Shown here piece by piece: positions 40,821 through 48,827 of a stretch of 64,000 nt of DNA. The position numbers and the translations under genes were made by a program. Origin of the DNA: UBA8919 sp041658185 (GTDB lineage Bacteria; Elusimicrobiota; UBA8919). Where the stretch lies: the NCBI GenBank assembly GCA_041658185.1, contig JBBAAR010000001.1:62001-126000 (forward strand). Reading direction: 5' to 3'. Position 1 is the first letter of the stretch. Every line of letters starts with the position of its first letter. The notes under the pieces are model-generated. The model was not told the DNA's origin, made no database searches, and saw only the letters and a list, made by a program, of their open reading frames with translations.

Positions 40821-41617
40821 GGGACATAAAAAAGGGACAGGTACTTTTTTGTGTTTGTGTTTTCGTTCATTTCGCAGCCGCGCTTTTCTTCTTTGGTCTG
40901 CCTTTATGCGACCACAAAGATTTTAAACCCGATACTTTCATTGCTTCCACAAATTGTTCGCTCCCATAAGCACCAGATCTAAAAAATCTTTTCAATTGAC
41001 GTTTTTCTTTATGTCCGGATGCGACAAAATCACGATATAATCGTCGTCTTTGTTCCGCAGTATCGCCCAACCCAAGATACTCTGGACTCAAATCCGTTAT
41101 ACCATCATTTTTTCCTAATGCATACACCGTATAACTAGACCATTTGTAATCTTCCGGTTTACTGACCATTCCCGCTCTTACCGCATTTAGTTCAATATAC
41201 CGCCCGCATTCAAGTAGATATCTACCGCTTTCAATAATAAAATTTTTAAATCTTTCCTCCCAAAGATGCCCGGTCCCACCATACTTTTTTCTGTAATATT
41301 GCGCATAGAGAAGTTTTATACTTTTCAGTGCATCGCTCAATTTTTTGCCGGTTTCCGACTCAATTATTGCGTGAAAGTGATTGCTCATCAATTTATAATG
41401 ATAAATTTTAAGTCCATATCTTCGTTTGTAATACTTCACTAAACTTAAAAACTGCTTAAAATCTTTTTCATCGTGAAAAACTACTTGGCGATTATTCCCT
41501 CTGCTTAAAATATGGTAAATCCCGTTTTCTATCGTGAATCTTGCTCTACGCGGCATTTTCGTTTCCCTCCGTATTAAAAATTCAAAAACTCATAAAAATT
41601 GTACCTGTCCCCTTTTT
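40821..41617. mobile_element. RAYT transposase bracketed by inverted REP elements
   Basis: Left end: GGGACATAAAAAAGGGACAG and GTACTTTTTT (40821-40850). Right end: the reverse, ATTGTACCTGTCCCCTTTTT (41594-41617). Each REP can fold as AAAAAG...CTTTTT around a GGACAGGTA loop. The enclosed gene (40867-41556) is an IS200-like tyrosine transposase of the REP-associated kind. At least six further copies lie in the window. Confidence 0.8.
40867..41556 (-). CDS. REP-associated tyrosine transposase (RAYT, Y1_Tnp)
   Basis: A 229-residue Y1 transposase. It has the family opening MPRRARFTIENGIYHILSRG, the HUH motif in LMSNHFHAIIE (residues about 56-66), and the catalytic-helix region KSIKLLYAQYYRKKYGGTGHLWEERF with candidate Tyr residues. 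The long basic C-terminus (KSLWSHKGRPKKKSAAAK) is typical of RAYTs. RAYTs cut and move short palindromic REP sequences as single strands. Inverted REPs flank this gene at both sides, which is direct support for the pairing. Confidence 0.88.
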   Translation of the reverse strand: MPRRARFTIENGIYHILSRGNNRQVVFHDEKDFKQFLSLVKYYKRRYGLKIYHYKLMSNHFHAIIESETGKKLSDALKSIKLLYAQYYRKKYGGTGHLWEERFKNFIIESGRYLLECGRYIELNAVRAGMVSKPEDYKWSSYTVYALGKNDGITDLSPEYLGLGDTAEQRRRLYRDFVASGHKEKRQLKRFFRSGAYGSEQFVEAMKVSGLKSLWSHKGRPKKKSAAAK

Positions 41618-42087
41618 CTCAAATCAATATTTTTGCCGCCGAGAAATTCAAAATTGTCAGTTAACGAACCATGAGGAATATTCACTGCATGAGGAGGAAC
41701 TGCCTGGTCTTGTGTCAGATGACAAATGTTACCCATGTAATAATAGACACCAATCTTTTCTCCGGAAAATTTATATTGCTCTTCATATAAATTTTTTAAG
41801 ATTTTAATTTCCCATAAATCTTTTAAATCTTTAACATTAGCACCCATAGGAGTAGTATGCGCACTTTCTGCATCAAAACCATTACTACCATTTACAATGT
41901 CATTTGAAAATTTAACTATATCCGGATATTCACCAAGCTCTGATAAGAGACTGATAGATTGTTGAGCAAGAGGACCATGTGTATCAGGTAAAACAGCATT
42001 CCAACCAAATGCTGAAATTTTCAATCTAAATAATATCCAAGGGACTAAAACAAATAGAAATAAAAAATTTCTTTTTTTAATAATCAT
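41590..42087 (-). pseudogene. Zinc-dependent phospholipase C/S1-nuclease-like protein, truncated by a REP
   Basis: 165 residues. After a signal peptide (ending near SAFG) the mature protein starts with Trp, then DTHGPLAQQSI, SNGFDAESAHTTPMG and ICHLTQDQAVPPHAVNIPHG...NFE. This Trp/His/Asp/His/Glu series matches the trinuclear zinc site of phospholipase C/S1-P1 nucleases. The frame then runs into the right-hand REP, which codes the last residues (KRGQVQFL) and the stop; the usual C-terminal helices are missing. Probably inactivated by insertion of the RAYT unit. It overlaps the HEAT gene by 4 bp and is third in the riboswitch operon. Confidence 0.65.
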
Positions 42088-43475
42088 TTCTTTTGGGGAA
42101 TATAATCTTTTCTTCTCAAAGAAAGACCTTCTAATGCGAGATCTATCTCTTGTTGAACTCCTTTATCTTTTTCAGTTTTGCGAAGGTCTTGTAAAATACG
42201 TATTATTTTTTCTCTCGCAAATTCTCTACCAATATCTCCTAAAGAACTTATTGCAGAATTTCTATTTTCAGTATTGTCATCAGTTTTAATAACTTCTAAT
42301 AAAATATTAATTGATTCTTCGTCTTTAATGCATCCCAATTGTATTATTGCACTATCCTGTTCACGCGGAAGTTGCATAAGTCTTTTTAAAAAAGGAATGG
42401 CTTTCTTGGAACCACTATATCCGATAGCGGATATAATGGTCCATTTTAGAGAACCTCGGTCCCTACCTATTTCACCAAGTTTTTTATCTCTTTCATAAAA
42501 TTCATAAAGTTTTATTAAGTTATTCAAACTATCTTCATCATTAGTTTTTCCAATTATATAGCCAATTGATATAACAGCATCTTCTCGAATTTGTATATGC
42601 TGATTGTCATCCTTAGCTATTTCAAATAATTGTGGAATTGCTTCCTTGTCTCTAATTCTTTTTATCACCGAACCAATGTTTTGCTTGGTTTCTTCATTTG
42701 ATGTTTTAGCAATTTCTATTAACTTTGGTAAGATTTCTTTACCATAATAACCAAGTGTTTCAATTAGAGTCAGTGGCATAGTACCTTCATAATAATCTCT
42801 TGGTTGTTTATGTGAATCTATTTCTTTAAACTGTTTTAGTAAGATTGGTAAAGCTTTTTTTGATCTAATAACCCCACACATTTTTATTCCTATAAATTGT
42901 GCACTAAATTTAGTGTCACGAAGCATTTTTACAAAAATTGGTTCTAACTGTTTATCTTCTGGAGTTATCTTTTCTAACACTTTGTATGCAGTTTTTGTCA
43001 TATCTACATCATTCATTGTTAGCATATTTGTTACAAGTTTAACTTCTTTTTCTGTTTCTGGCTTTTTTTCTGCTAAAATTTTTAATAATTTATCTTTTTC
43101 TTCTTTTACTTTTCGTATTTTTTGAAATTCTTGCCTATTATCTTTTTCAAATTCCAATGCTTTATTACTATATGTTTCTTTGGAAAGACCACTAACACCT
43201 TGCATTTGCTCTTTCCATTTTTTTCCTATGTTTTCTTCCAATTTATCCACATCTTTATTCATTTCTTTCCATCTATTCAGTTCTGTTACTATTTCGTCCA
43301 TCGTGTATTTATTTACTTCCGTTTCTGGAATCGTTTGCACCGACATGGTAGATGATAAAATCGTTTCTTTACTTTTAACGTTTTTCGTTTCATCTTTAAC
43401 GACCCTTGTTGAACTCTCCCCCCACCCCAACCCGACACCCACCACCATCACAACCATTAAAATTATTTTTCTCAT
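42084..43475 (-). CDS. Secreted HEAT-repeat protein
   Basis: A 463-residue exported protein; the signal peptide ends near GLGWG-ESS. A charged, probably coiled-coil region spans about 55-150 (NRWKEMNKDVDKLEENIGKK and following). Residues about 150-450 hold HEAT/armadillo-like repeats with ALPILLKQFKEID, AIPQLFEIAKDDNQHIQIRE and AIPFLKRLMQLP units. It is the second gene under the c-di-GMP riboswitch leader, overlapping the phospholipase-like gene by ATGA. A protein-interaction scaffold in the periplasm or outside; partner unknown. Confidence 0.72.
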   Translation of the reverse strand: MRKIILMVVMVVGVGLGWGESSTRVVKDETKNVKSKETILSSTMSVQTIPETEVNKYTMDEIVTELNRWKEMNKDVDKLEENIGKKWKEQMQGVSGLSKETYSNKALEFEKDNRQEFQKIRKVKEEKDKLLKILAEKKPETEKEVKLVTNMLTMNDVDMTKTAYKVLEKITPEDKQLEPIFVKMLRDTKFSAQFIGIKMCGVIRSKKALPILLKQFKEIDSHKQPRDYYEGTMPLTLIETLGYYGKEILPKLIEIAKTSNEETKQNIGSVIKRIRDKEAIPQLFEIAKDDNQHIQIREDAVISIGYIIGKTNDEDSLNNLIKLYEFYERDKKLGEIGRDRGSLKWTIISAIGYSGSKKAIPFLKRLMQLPREQDSAIIQLGCIKDEESINILLEVIKTDDNTENRNSAISSLGDIGREFAREKIIRILQDLRKTEKDKGVQQEIDLALEGLSLRRKDYIPQKK

Positions 43476-43511
43476 AAATTCTTAACCTCCAACATGTTTT
43501 TTAATTTTTAG

Positions 43512-43943
43512 TTATACTAAATTTGTCTTTGAATTCCTATAACAGTTATTTATCAACCCGTCATCTATCTTGTCATTATTATTAGCGTCTATGTCAGGAG
43601 AGAAGTTTTTATCACCGTCTTGAACCTTTACCCATAGTGTATATTCGCCTTTGCGAAGGGCTTCCCCTTTTACTGCACCTGTCCAGTTAATATTAAATTC
43701 TCTCTCCCGATTGAGATTCAGCGGATACCTTTTCGTGTTCAATTTTATCATACCAAATTTTATTATTTTGTCAAAAAAAATCATAGCAATTGTGGAAAAG
43801 AAATCTTTTTTCACTAATACTAACGGTGTTACTATTGTTTGTTCTGCAACCTCCATCGGCTGAATAAAAGATTTTTCACACCAGTGGCAAATTTGTTCTT
43901 CATCAGGGCAATAGTTCTTACAATGCGAACATTGCTTACTCAT
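43512..43943 (-). CDS. Zinc-ribbon protein, first gene after the riboswitch
   Basis: 143 residues from ATG 43943; an alternative ATG at 43949 sits only 3 nt after GGAG, while 43943 has a 9-nt spacing. The N-terminal knuckle (CSHCKNYCPDEEQICHWCEKS) is a zinc ribbon. The middle is moderately hydrophobic (FFSTIAMIFFDKIIKFG). The C-terminal part (INWTGAVKGEALRKGEYTLWVKVQDGD, then an Asp/Asn-rich DANNNDKIDDG) looks like an FlgD-type Ig or calcium-loop fragment. The join is odd and the protein may be a chimera. Function unknown. Confidence 0.5.
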   Translation of the reverse strand: MSKQCSHCKNYCPDEEQICHWCEKSFIQPMEVAEQTIVTPLVLVKKDFFSTIAMIFFDKIIKFGMIKLNTKRYPLNLNREREFNINWTGAVKGEALRKGEYTLWVKVQDGDKNFSPDIDANNNDKIDDGLINNCYRNSKTNLV

Positions 43944-43964
43944 ATACATACACTCCGTAAAAAC

Positions 43965-44034
43965 AAAAAAGCCAAGTTACCTAAAACAACTGTGCCCAAT
44001 TATTGAACACAGCATTATCTTCGGTAACCCGGCT
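43965..44034 (-). terminator. Riboswitch expression-platform terminator
   Basis: On minus, AGCCGGGTTACC (44023-44034) pairs with GGTAACTTGGCT (43970-43981) with G-U wobbles, enclosing a CTGTG...CACAG inner stem, and is followed by TTTTTT. The aptamer 3' strand (GCCGAGTTGCC) could pair with the same 3' arm, giving a mutually exclusive structure. Confidence 0.75.
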
Positions 44035-44046
44035 AACTTTTATCCT

Positions 44047-44122
44047 TCGGCAACTCGGCGAACTCTCAAAAAGTCCCGTGGTTTTGCGTCCCCGACTCGC
44101 GTCGGCTCTGGCTTTTGCCAGA
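44047..44122 (-). ncRNA. Cyclic-di-GMP-I (GEMM) riboswitch aptamer
   Basis: On the minus strand GGCAAA (44114-44119) and the closing TTGCC near 44050 can form P1. Between them lie the hairpin CCGACGCGAGTCGG with a GCGA (GNRA) tetraloop, the hallmark GGGGACGCAAAACCACGGG, and a second stem ending CGCCGAGTTGCCGA. This order and these words match the GEMM-I consensus. Oddities: about 8 extra bases lie between GGCAAA and the GNRA hairpin, and one G of the usual CAAAGCC is A. It lies in a 380-nt leader (start about 44324, gene at 43943) that also carries upstream hairpins (GACC...GGCGGG near 44131-44152). It should control the zinc-ribbon, HEAT and phospholipase-like genes. Confidence 0.8.
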
Positions 44123-44330
44123 GGGTCTTCTCCCGCCTAACGGCAGGTCAGACCGTGTGCCTTTATCGTGTTAACTTTATCTAATTTTCAAAGAAACAAA
44201 AAGCCCCTGACTTTTTCGCCAAGGGTTTATAAGGGTATTATGTTCTGAATTTATTTACTTGAACGTAAGAGTAGGTATTATTACACTTCACTACTGCTCC
44301 CTTACTTTTACTTCTTTTACATCCGCTATA

Positions 44331-44359
44331 AGTATAAAGTATTTTAGGCGTTTTGTCAA
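44331..44359 (-). promoter_or_regulatory. Promoter of the riboswitch-controlled operon
   Basis: Minus strand TTGACA (44354-44359), 17 bp, TATACT (44331-44336). The transcript starts near 44324, well upstream of the aptamer. Confidence 0.75.
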
Positions 44360-44378
44360 GCACTTTTTGCACTTTTGG

Positions 44379-44400
44379 AAAATTGTACCTGTCCCTTTTT
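44379..44400. repeat. REP element after uvrA
   Basis: AATTGTACCTGTCCCTTTTT ending 5 bp beyond the uvrA stop codon (44406) on the minus strand. Confidence 0.8.
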
Positions 44401-44405
44401 TATTT

Positions 44406-47219
44406 TTACAACATTTCTTTTAGGTATTTCGTAGTATAAGATTTTTCGGATTTAAGTATATTTTTGAGAACGCCTTGATACACAACCTCGCCGCCCTTGT
44501 CGCCGCCGTCAGGACCCAAATCAACGAGCCAGTCGGCAGTTTTTATCACATCTAAATTGTGCTCAATAACAATAACTGTATTGCCCGCATCAACGAGACG
44601 GTGCAGAACCTCCAAAAGTTTATGAATATCAGCAAAATGAAGCCCCGTCGTCGGCTCATCCAAAATATAAACGGTCTTTCCTGTCGCCCTTTTTGTAAGT
44701 TCCGACGAAAGTTTTACCCTCTGCGCCTCGCCGCCGGAAAGCGTTGTCGCCGACTGACCCAATTTCATGTATCCCAATCCGACATCGTAAAGTGTGAGCA
44801 GTGTCTTTTTTATCTGCGGAATATTTTCAAAAAATTTCTGCCCCTCCTCAACGGACATATTTAACACTTCCGAGATATTTTTGTTTTTATATTTTACGGA
44901 AAGCGTTTCCTCGTTGAATCTGGCGCCCTTGCAGACCTCGCATTTTACATAAACATCCGGTAAAAACTGCATCTCTATTTTAATAGTTCCGTCGCCGCCG
45001 CACGCCTCACACCGGCCGCCTTTCACATTAAAAGAAAATCTGCCCGGCGTATAGCCCCTCATTTTTGATTGCGGAAGTTTGCTGAATAAATCCCTTATAT
45101 GCGTATAGACGCCGGTGTATGTCGCGGGGTTGCTCCGGGGCGTTCTTCCTATCGGCGATTGGTCCACTATAATAACTTTGTCAATGTTTTGCCAACCCAA
45201 AATATCTCTGTGCATTCCCGGAATTTCTTTTGAGTTGTAAATTTTATGCGTCAGTGATTTGTATAAAATTTCGTAGATGAGAGTTGATTTTCCGCTCCCC
45301 GAAACGCCGGTTATCGCCGTAAAATTTCCCAGCGGAATTTGGACATTTATGTTTTTTAGATTGAACTGCGCGGCGCCTTTTATCTCTAAAAATTTTTTAA
45401 TTTTTCTTTTTGATTTTTCCGGAATGGGAATTTCTAATTTGCCGTTTAAGTATTTTGCCGTCAGAGATTTTTCATTTTTGAGGAAATCCTCAATTTTGCC
45501 TGCGAAAACAATCTCGCCGCCGTTTTCTCCGGCACCTGGACCCAAATCAATAATATAGTCGGCGGACCGAATCGTTTCTTCGTCGTGTTCAACCACAATT
45601 AGTGTATTACCGAGATTTTTTAAATTTGAAAGCGTGTCCAAAAGCCGCCTGTTATCCCTCTGGTGAAGCCCGATGGTCGGCTCGTCCAAAACATACAAAA
45701 CACCGACGAGACCGGAGCCTATTTGAGTCGCTAACTGTATCCTCTGCGACTCGCCGCCGGCAAGTGTGGATGACTCCCTTCCCAATGTGATGTAGTCAAG
45801 CCCTACGTTTTCCAAAAATGAAAGCCGGGCAGTTATTTCTTTTGTTATTTCTTTTGATATAAATTTTTCGGTTTCGGTTAATTGAACATTTTTAAAAAAT
45901 TCAAGCGCATCTTTTATTGACATTCCGGTAATTTCTGAAATATTTTTCCCGCTGAAGGTAACTGCGAGCGATTCGTCTTTGAGACGATGACCGCGGCATT
46001 TTTCGCATACTTTTGAACGCATAAATTTTGTGAAAATTTCTTCGCGGACATATTCCGACTCCGTTTCTTTATACCTTCTTTCAAGATTCCCGATAACACC
46101 CTCAAATTCACTGTCGCCGTATAGCAAAAATTTCTGATTTTCGTGGGAGAGTTTCTTAAAAGGAGTATCAAGCGAAAAATTATGACGGCGGGCAAGAGCG
46201 CTTAAAAGAGAAAAATAATAATTTGACCAGGCACCCGACCAGCGATGCCTTTTTGTTGTGATTGGTTTTGACCACGGAAGAATTGCACCGTCATAGACGG
46301 ACAAATTTTTATCCGGCACAACAAGTCCTTCGTCAACCTCTATTTTTGTACCGAGCCCGTCACATGTAGGACACGCACCGTAAGGAGCGTTAAATGAAAA
46401 AAATCTCGGCGAAATTTCCGGAATACTTATACCACAATTTGTGCAAGAATGATGCTCGGAGAAAGTCAGTTCTTGTGTGTAGTTGCTTGATTTATCAAGC
46501 CCAATAAATTGGGCAACTACAATTCCGTTTGAAAGTTTGAGAGCCGACTCTACGGACTCCGCTAATCGCGATTTTACCGACGGAGAGATTTCCAGCCGGT
46601 CAACAACGACTGAAATATCATGTTTTTTGTATTTTTCCAATTTCGGCGGATTTTCAAGTTCTACGATTTTGCCGTCAATTTTTGCCCTGATAAAACCCTT
46701 TTGTAAAATGTTTTTAAAAAGTTCGTGATATTCGCCTTTTCTTCCCTGAATAACCGGCGATAAAATAATTATTTTTGTTCCGGCAGGAAGTTTCATCAAC
46801 TCCGAAACAATCTGCTGCGCCGACTGCGGCTTTATTTCTTTTTTACATTTCGGACAGTGCGGAGTGCCGACACGGGCAAAAAGTAAACGCAGGTAATCGT
46901 AAATTTCGGTAACAGTTCCGACGGTGGAGCGGGGATTCCGCGAGACCGCTTTCTGCTGGATTGCAATTGCGGGCGACAAACCGGAAATGTAGTCAACATC
47001 CGGCTTTTCCATCTGCTCCAAAAACTGCCGGGCGTACGCCGAAAGCGACTCAACATACCGGCGTTGACCTTCGGCATAAATAGTGTCAAACGCAAGCGAC
47101 GACTTTCCGCTTCCCGAAAGCCCGGTGATAACAACAAGTTTATTTCTCGGAATTTCAAGGTCTATATTTTTAAGGTTGTGCTGCCGCGCGCCTTTAATAA
47201 TGATTTTATCTGAAAACAT
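44406..47219 (-). CDS. uvrA: Excinuclease ABC subunit A
   Basis: A 937-residue UvrA, full length. Two ABC ATPase modules: Walker A GLSGSGKSSLAF near 33 and GVSGSGKSTLI near 640; signatures LAGGESQRIQLA and LSGGEAQRVKLS; Walker B VLYVLDEPTIGLHQRD and VYILDEPTTGLHFAD. Zinc-finger cysteine pairs (CPKCKK, CTNCG/CPTCDG and CEACGGDG...CEVCKG) are intact. It recognises bulky DNA lesions and loads UvrB. Flanked by REP elements on both sides; uvrB and uvrC are not in the window. Confidence 0.97.
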   Translation of the reverse strand: MFSDKIIIKGARQHNLKNIDLEIPRNKLVVITGLSGSGKSSLAFDTIYAEGQRRYVESLSAYARQFLEQMEKPDVDYISGLSPAIAIQQKAVSRNPRSTVGTVTEIYDYLRLLFARVGTPHCPKCKKEIKPQSAQQIVSELMKLPAGTKIIILSPVIQGRKGEYHELFKNILQKGFIRAKIDGKIVELENPPKLEKYKKHDISVVVDRLEISPSVKSRLAESVESALKLSNGIVVAQFIGLDKSSNYTQELTFSEHHSCTNCGISIPEISPRFFSFNAPYGACPTCDGLGTKIEVDEGLVVPDKNLSVYDGAILPWSKPITTKRHRWSGAWSNYYFSLLSALARRHNFSLDTPFKKLSHENQKFLLYGDSEFEGVIGNLERRYKETESEYVREEIFTKFMRSKVCEKCRGHRLKDESLAVTFSGKNISEITGMSIKDALEFFKNVQLTETEKFISKEITKEITARLSFLENVGLDYITLGRESSTLAGGESQRIQLATQIGSGLVGVLYVLDEPTIGLHQRDNRRLLDTLSNLKNLGNTLIVVEHDEETIRSADYIIDLGPGAGENGGEIVFAGKIEDFLKNEKSLTAKYLNGKLEIPIPEKSKRKIKKFLEIKGAAQFNLKNINVQIPLGNFTAITGVSGSGKSTLIYEILYKSLTHKIYNSKEIPGMHRDILGWQNIDKVIIVDQSPIGRTPRSNPATYTGVYTHIRDLFSKLPQSKMRGYTPGRFSFNVKGGRCEACGGDGTIKIEMQFLPDVYVKCEVCKGARFNEETLSVKYKNKNISEVLNMSVEEGQKFFENIPQIKKTLLTLYDVGLGYMKLGQSATTLSGGEAQRVKLSSELTKRATGKTVYILDEPTTGLHFADIHKLLEVLHRLVDAGNTVIVIEHNLDVIKTADWLVDLGPDGGDKGGEVVYQGVLKNILKSEKSYTTKYLKEML

Positions 47220-47241
47220 ATTTTATTAGATGTAAAATCCG

Positions 47242-47265
47242 AAAAAAGTACCTGTCCCCTTTTCC
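47242..47265. repeat. REP element upstream of uvrA
   Basis: AAAAAAGTACCTGTCCCCTT followed by a C/T-rich extension to about 47280; it lies between the radical SAM stop and the uvrA start. Confidence 0.8.
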
Positions 47266-47315
47266 CCCCTTTTCCCTCCCCTAAGTTAGTTTTTGTTGCG
47301 CTTTGCCCGAAAAAA

Positions 47316-48746
47316 TTATTTAAATTCTTTGAGGCGGCGGGAGATAAACAACGCTGAATACAAACTGCGGAAAAATCCCGATTTGTAAGTCAGTCTTGAG
47401 TAATAGGAGATAAAGTAAAGAAATTTATCACTTAAGTCATAAATAATGTCAAACGGCAGGTTGAGAATGATTTTTTCGACCGGCATTTTTAGAAAAGGAA
47501 ACTTTATTATCAGGTTGGCGGTGTTTTTCAATCTTATGATGCGTTTACCTTCCGGATTGTTCCTGAGGATGATGCTGCTTTCGTGAAAAGTGGAATCGGC
47601 TCCGGATACATCGACACTGCTGATATACCCCTTGTCCAGAGCATACTGCGCCAGTTCGGTCATGGGAAGTGTCTGGTACACCGAAAACCACGCCCATGCC
47701 GGTTTTGCTTTTATGTTTATGTTGACGGTATCCCAAACATCGCGCAGGGTTTCATCCGGCAGACCTATCATATTGAACGTTGCAAACGGTATTTTGTATT
47801 TATGCAGAAGCGACGCACAATTAAGTATATGTTCATCGGAGATATTTTTTTTCAGGACTAAATTTCTCAGTTTTTCATTGCCGCTTTCTATACCAAAGTA
47901 GACAAAATAACAGCCCGTTTCTTTGAGAAGTTTCATTAGGCTGTCGGTAACCAGATCTGCCCGGAGGAGGCAGGCAAAGGGAAGGTTTATTTCCTTTTTA
48001 TAAGTATTTAAAAGTTCAAAACAGTAATCCTTTTTGAAAATGAATGTGTCGTCATGAAAAAAGAAACAGGAGGGATTATACCGGTTTTTTATATTTTTAA
48101 ATTCGGCGATAATATCAGCAACAGAGCGCATCCTTACATAATTTCCCTTACCCTTATAAAGTTCCCTGTAGGCATGTGTGGAACAAAATGTACAGTCAAA
48201 AGGGCATCCTCGGCCGAACATTACTTCCTGCCGTTTATTTTTGTAAATATATTTTATGTCGCGATAGATTTCCCGGTCGGGGTGTGGCAGAGTATTGACA
48301 TCACAGAACGGCCTTATTTCGTTTTCGTATATTTTCCCGTTCTTTTTTACTGTCAGATTTTTTATTCCGGTGTAGTCCTTGCCGCTTTGAAGCGCCTGAA
48401 GTAATTCCAGAACTGCCGCCTCGCCTTCTCCTCGGCAGATTATGTCGACACCTTCGGGTTTTATCATATCCGGTACAAATGTCGGATGGGGCCCTCCGAA
48501 GATTGTCAGAATCTTATCACCTAATATCTTTTTTATTCCTGCGGCAATGGATATGTTTCTGTGGTGAAAGCCGGTGGTACAGTAGAATCCTATTACTCTC
48601 GGCTTTTCGGCGAGAGTTTTTTTAATAATATCCTGCATGGTACCTATCACGACATCCGTTTTGAACCCGTGTTTTTTGAGACAGGCGGATATCTGCATGA
48701 TACCAAGCACCTGTTCATAATAATTCTGTACAAAAAGTATATCCAT
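47316..48746 (-). CDS. B12-binding-domain radical SAM protein
   Basis: 476 residues from ATG 48746; the longer frame begins at a GTG (48764). An N-terminal cobalamin-binding-like Rossmann domain (MDILFVQNYYEQVLGIMQIS, IFGGPHPTFVP, ICRGEGEAAVLELL) is followed by the radical SAM core with GRGCPFDCTFCST (CxxxCxxC) and FFHDDTFIF, YFGIESGNEKL, FNMIGLPDET. Families with this layout make methyl transfers or C-C bonds on lipids, hopanoids, antibiotics or tetrapyrroles. The substrate is not predictable here. It stands alone between uvrA and nadB. Confidence 0.85.
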   Translation of the reverse strand: MDILFVQNYYEQVLGIMQISACLKKHGFKTDVVIGTMQDIIKKTLAEKPRVIGFYCTTGFHHRNISIAAGIKKILGDKILTIFGGPHPTFVPDMIKPEGVDIICRGEGEAAVLELLQALQSGKDYTGIKNLTVKKNGKIYENEIRPFCDVNTLPHPDREIYRDIKYIYKNKRQEVMFGRGCPFDCTFCSTHAYRELYKGKGNYVRMRSVADIIAEFKNIKNRYNPSCFFFHDDTFIFKKDYCFELLNTYKKEINLPFACLLRADLVTDSLMKLLKETGCYFVYFGIESGNEKLRNLVLKKNISDEHILNCASLLHKYKIPFATFNMIGLPDETLRDVWDTVNINIKAKPAWAWFSVYQTLPMTELAQYALDKGYISSVDVSGADSTFHESSIILRNNPEGKRIIRLKNTANLIIKFPFLKMPVEKIILNLPFDIIYDLSDKFLYFISYYSRLTYKSGFFRSLYSALFISRRLKEFK

Positions 48747-48806
48747 AATTATGTGAACTTCCACGGATTTATATCAGTGGAATTCTGCTTATCCGGTTAG
48801 GGAAAT

Positions 48807-48826
48807 AGGGGACAGGTCCTTTTTTT
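48807..48826. repeat. REP element after nadB
   Basis: AGGGGACAGGTCCTTTTTTT, one base before the nadB stop (48828) on minus, so the nadB transcript ends in a REP. Confidence 0.75.
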
Positions 48827-48827
48827 A

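Noticed and set aside
43950..44405. tRNA or other structured gene in the GC-richer stretch near 44.1 kb
   Set aside because: No cloverleaf, T-loop GTTCGA or CCA end; the motifs fit a c-di-GMP riboswitch instead.
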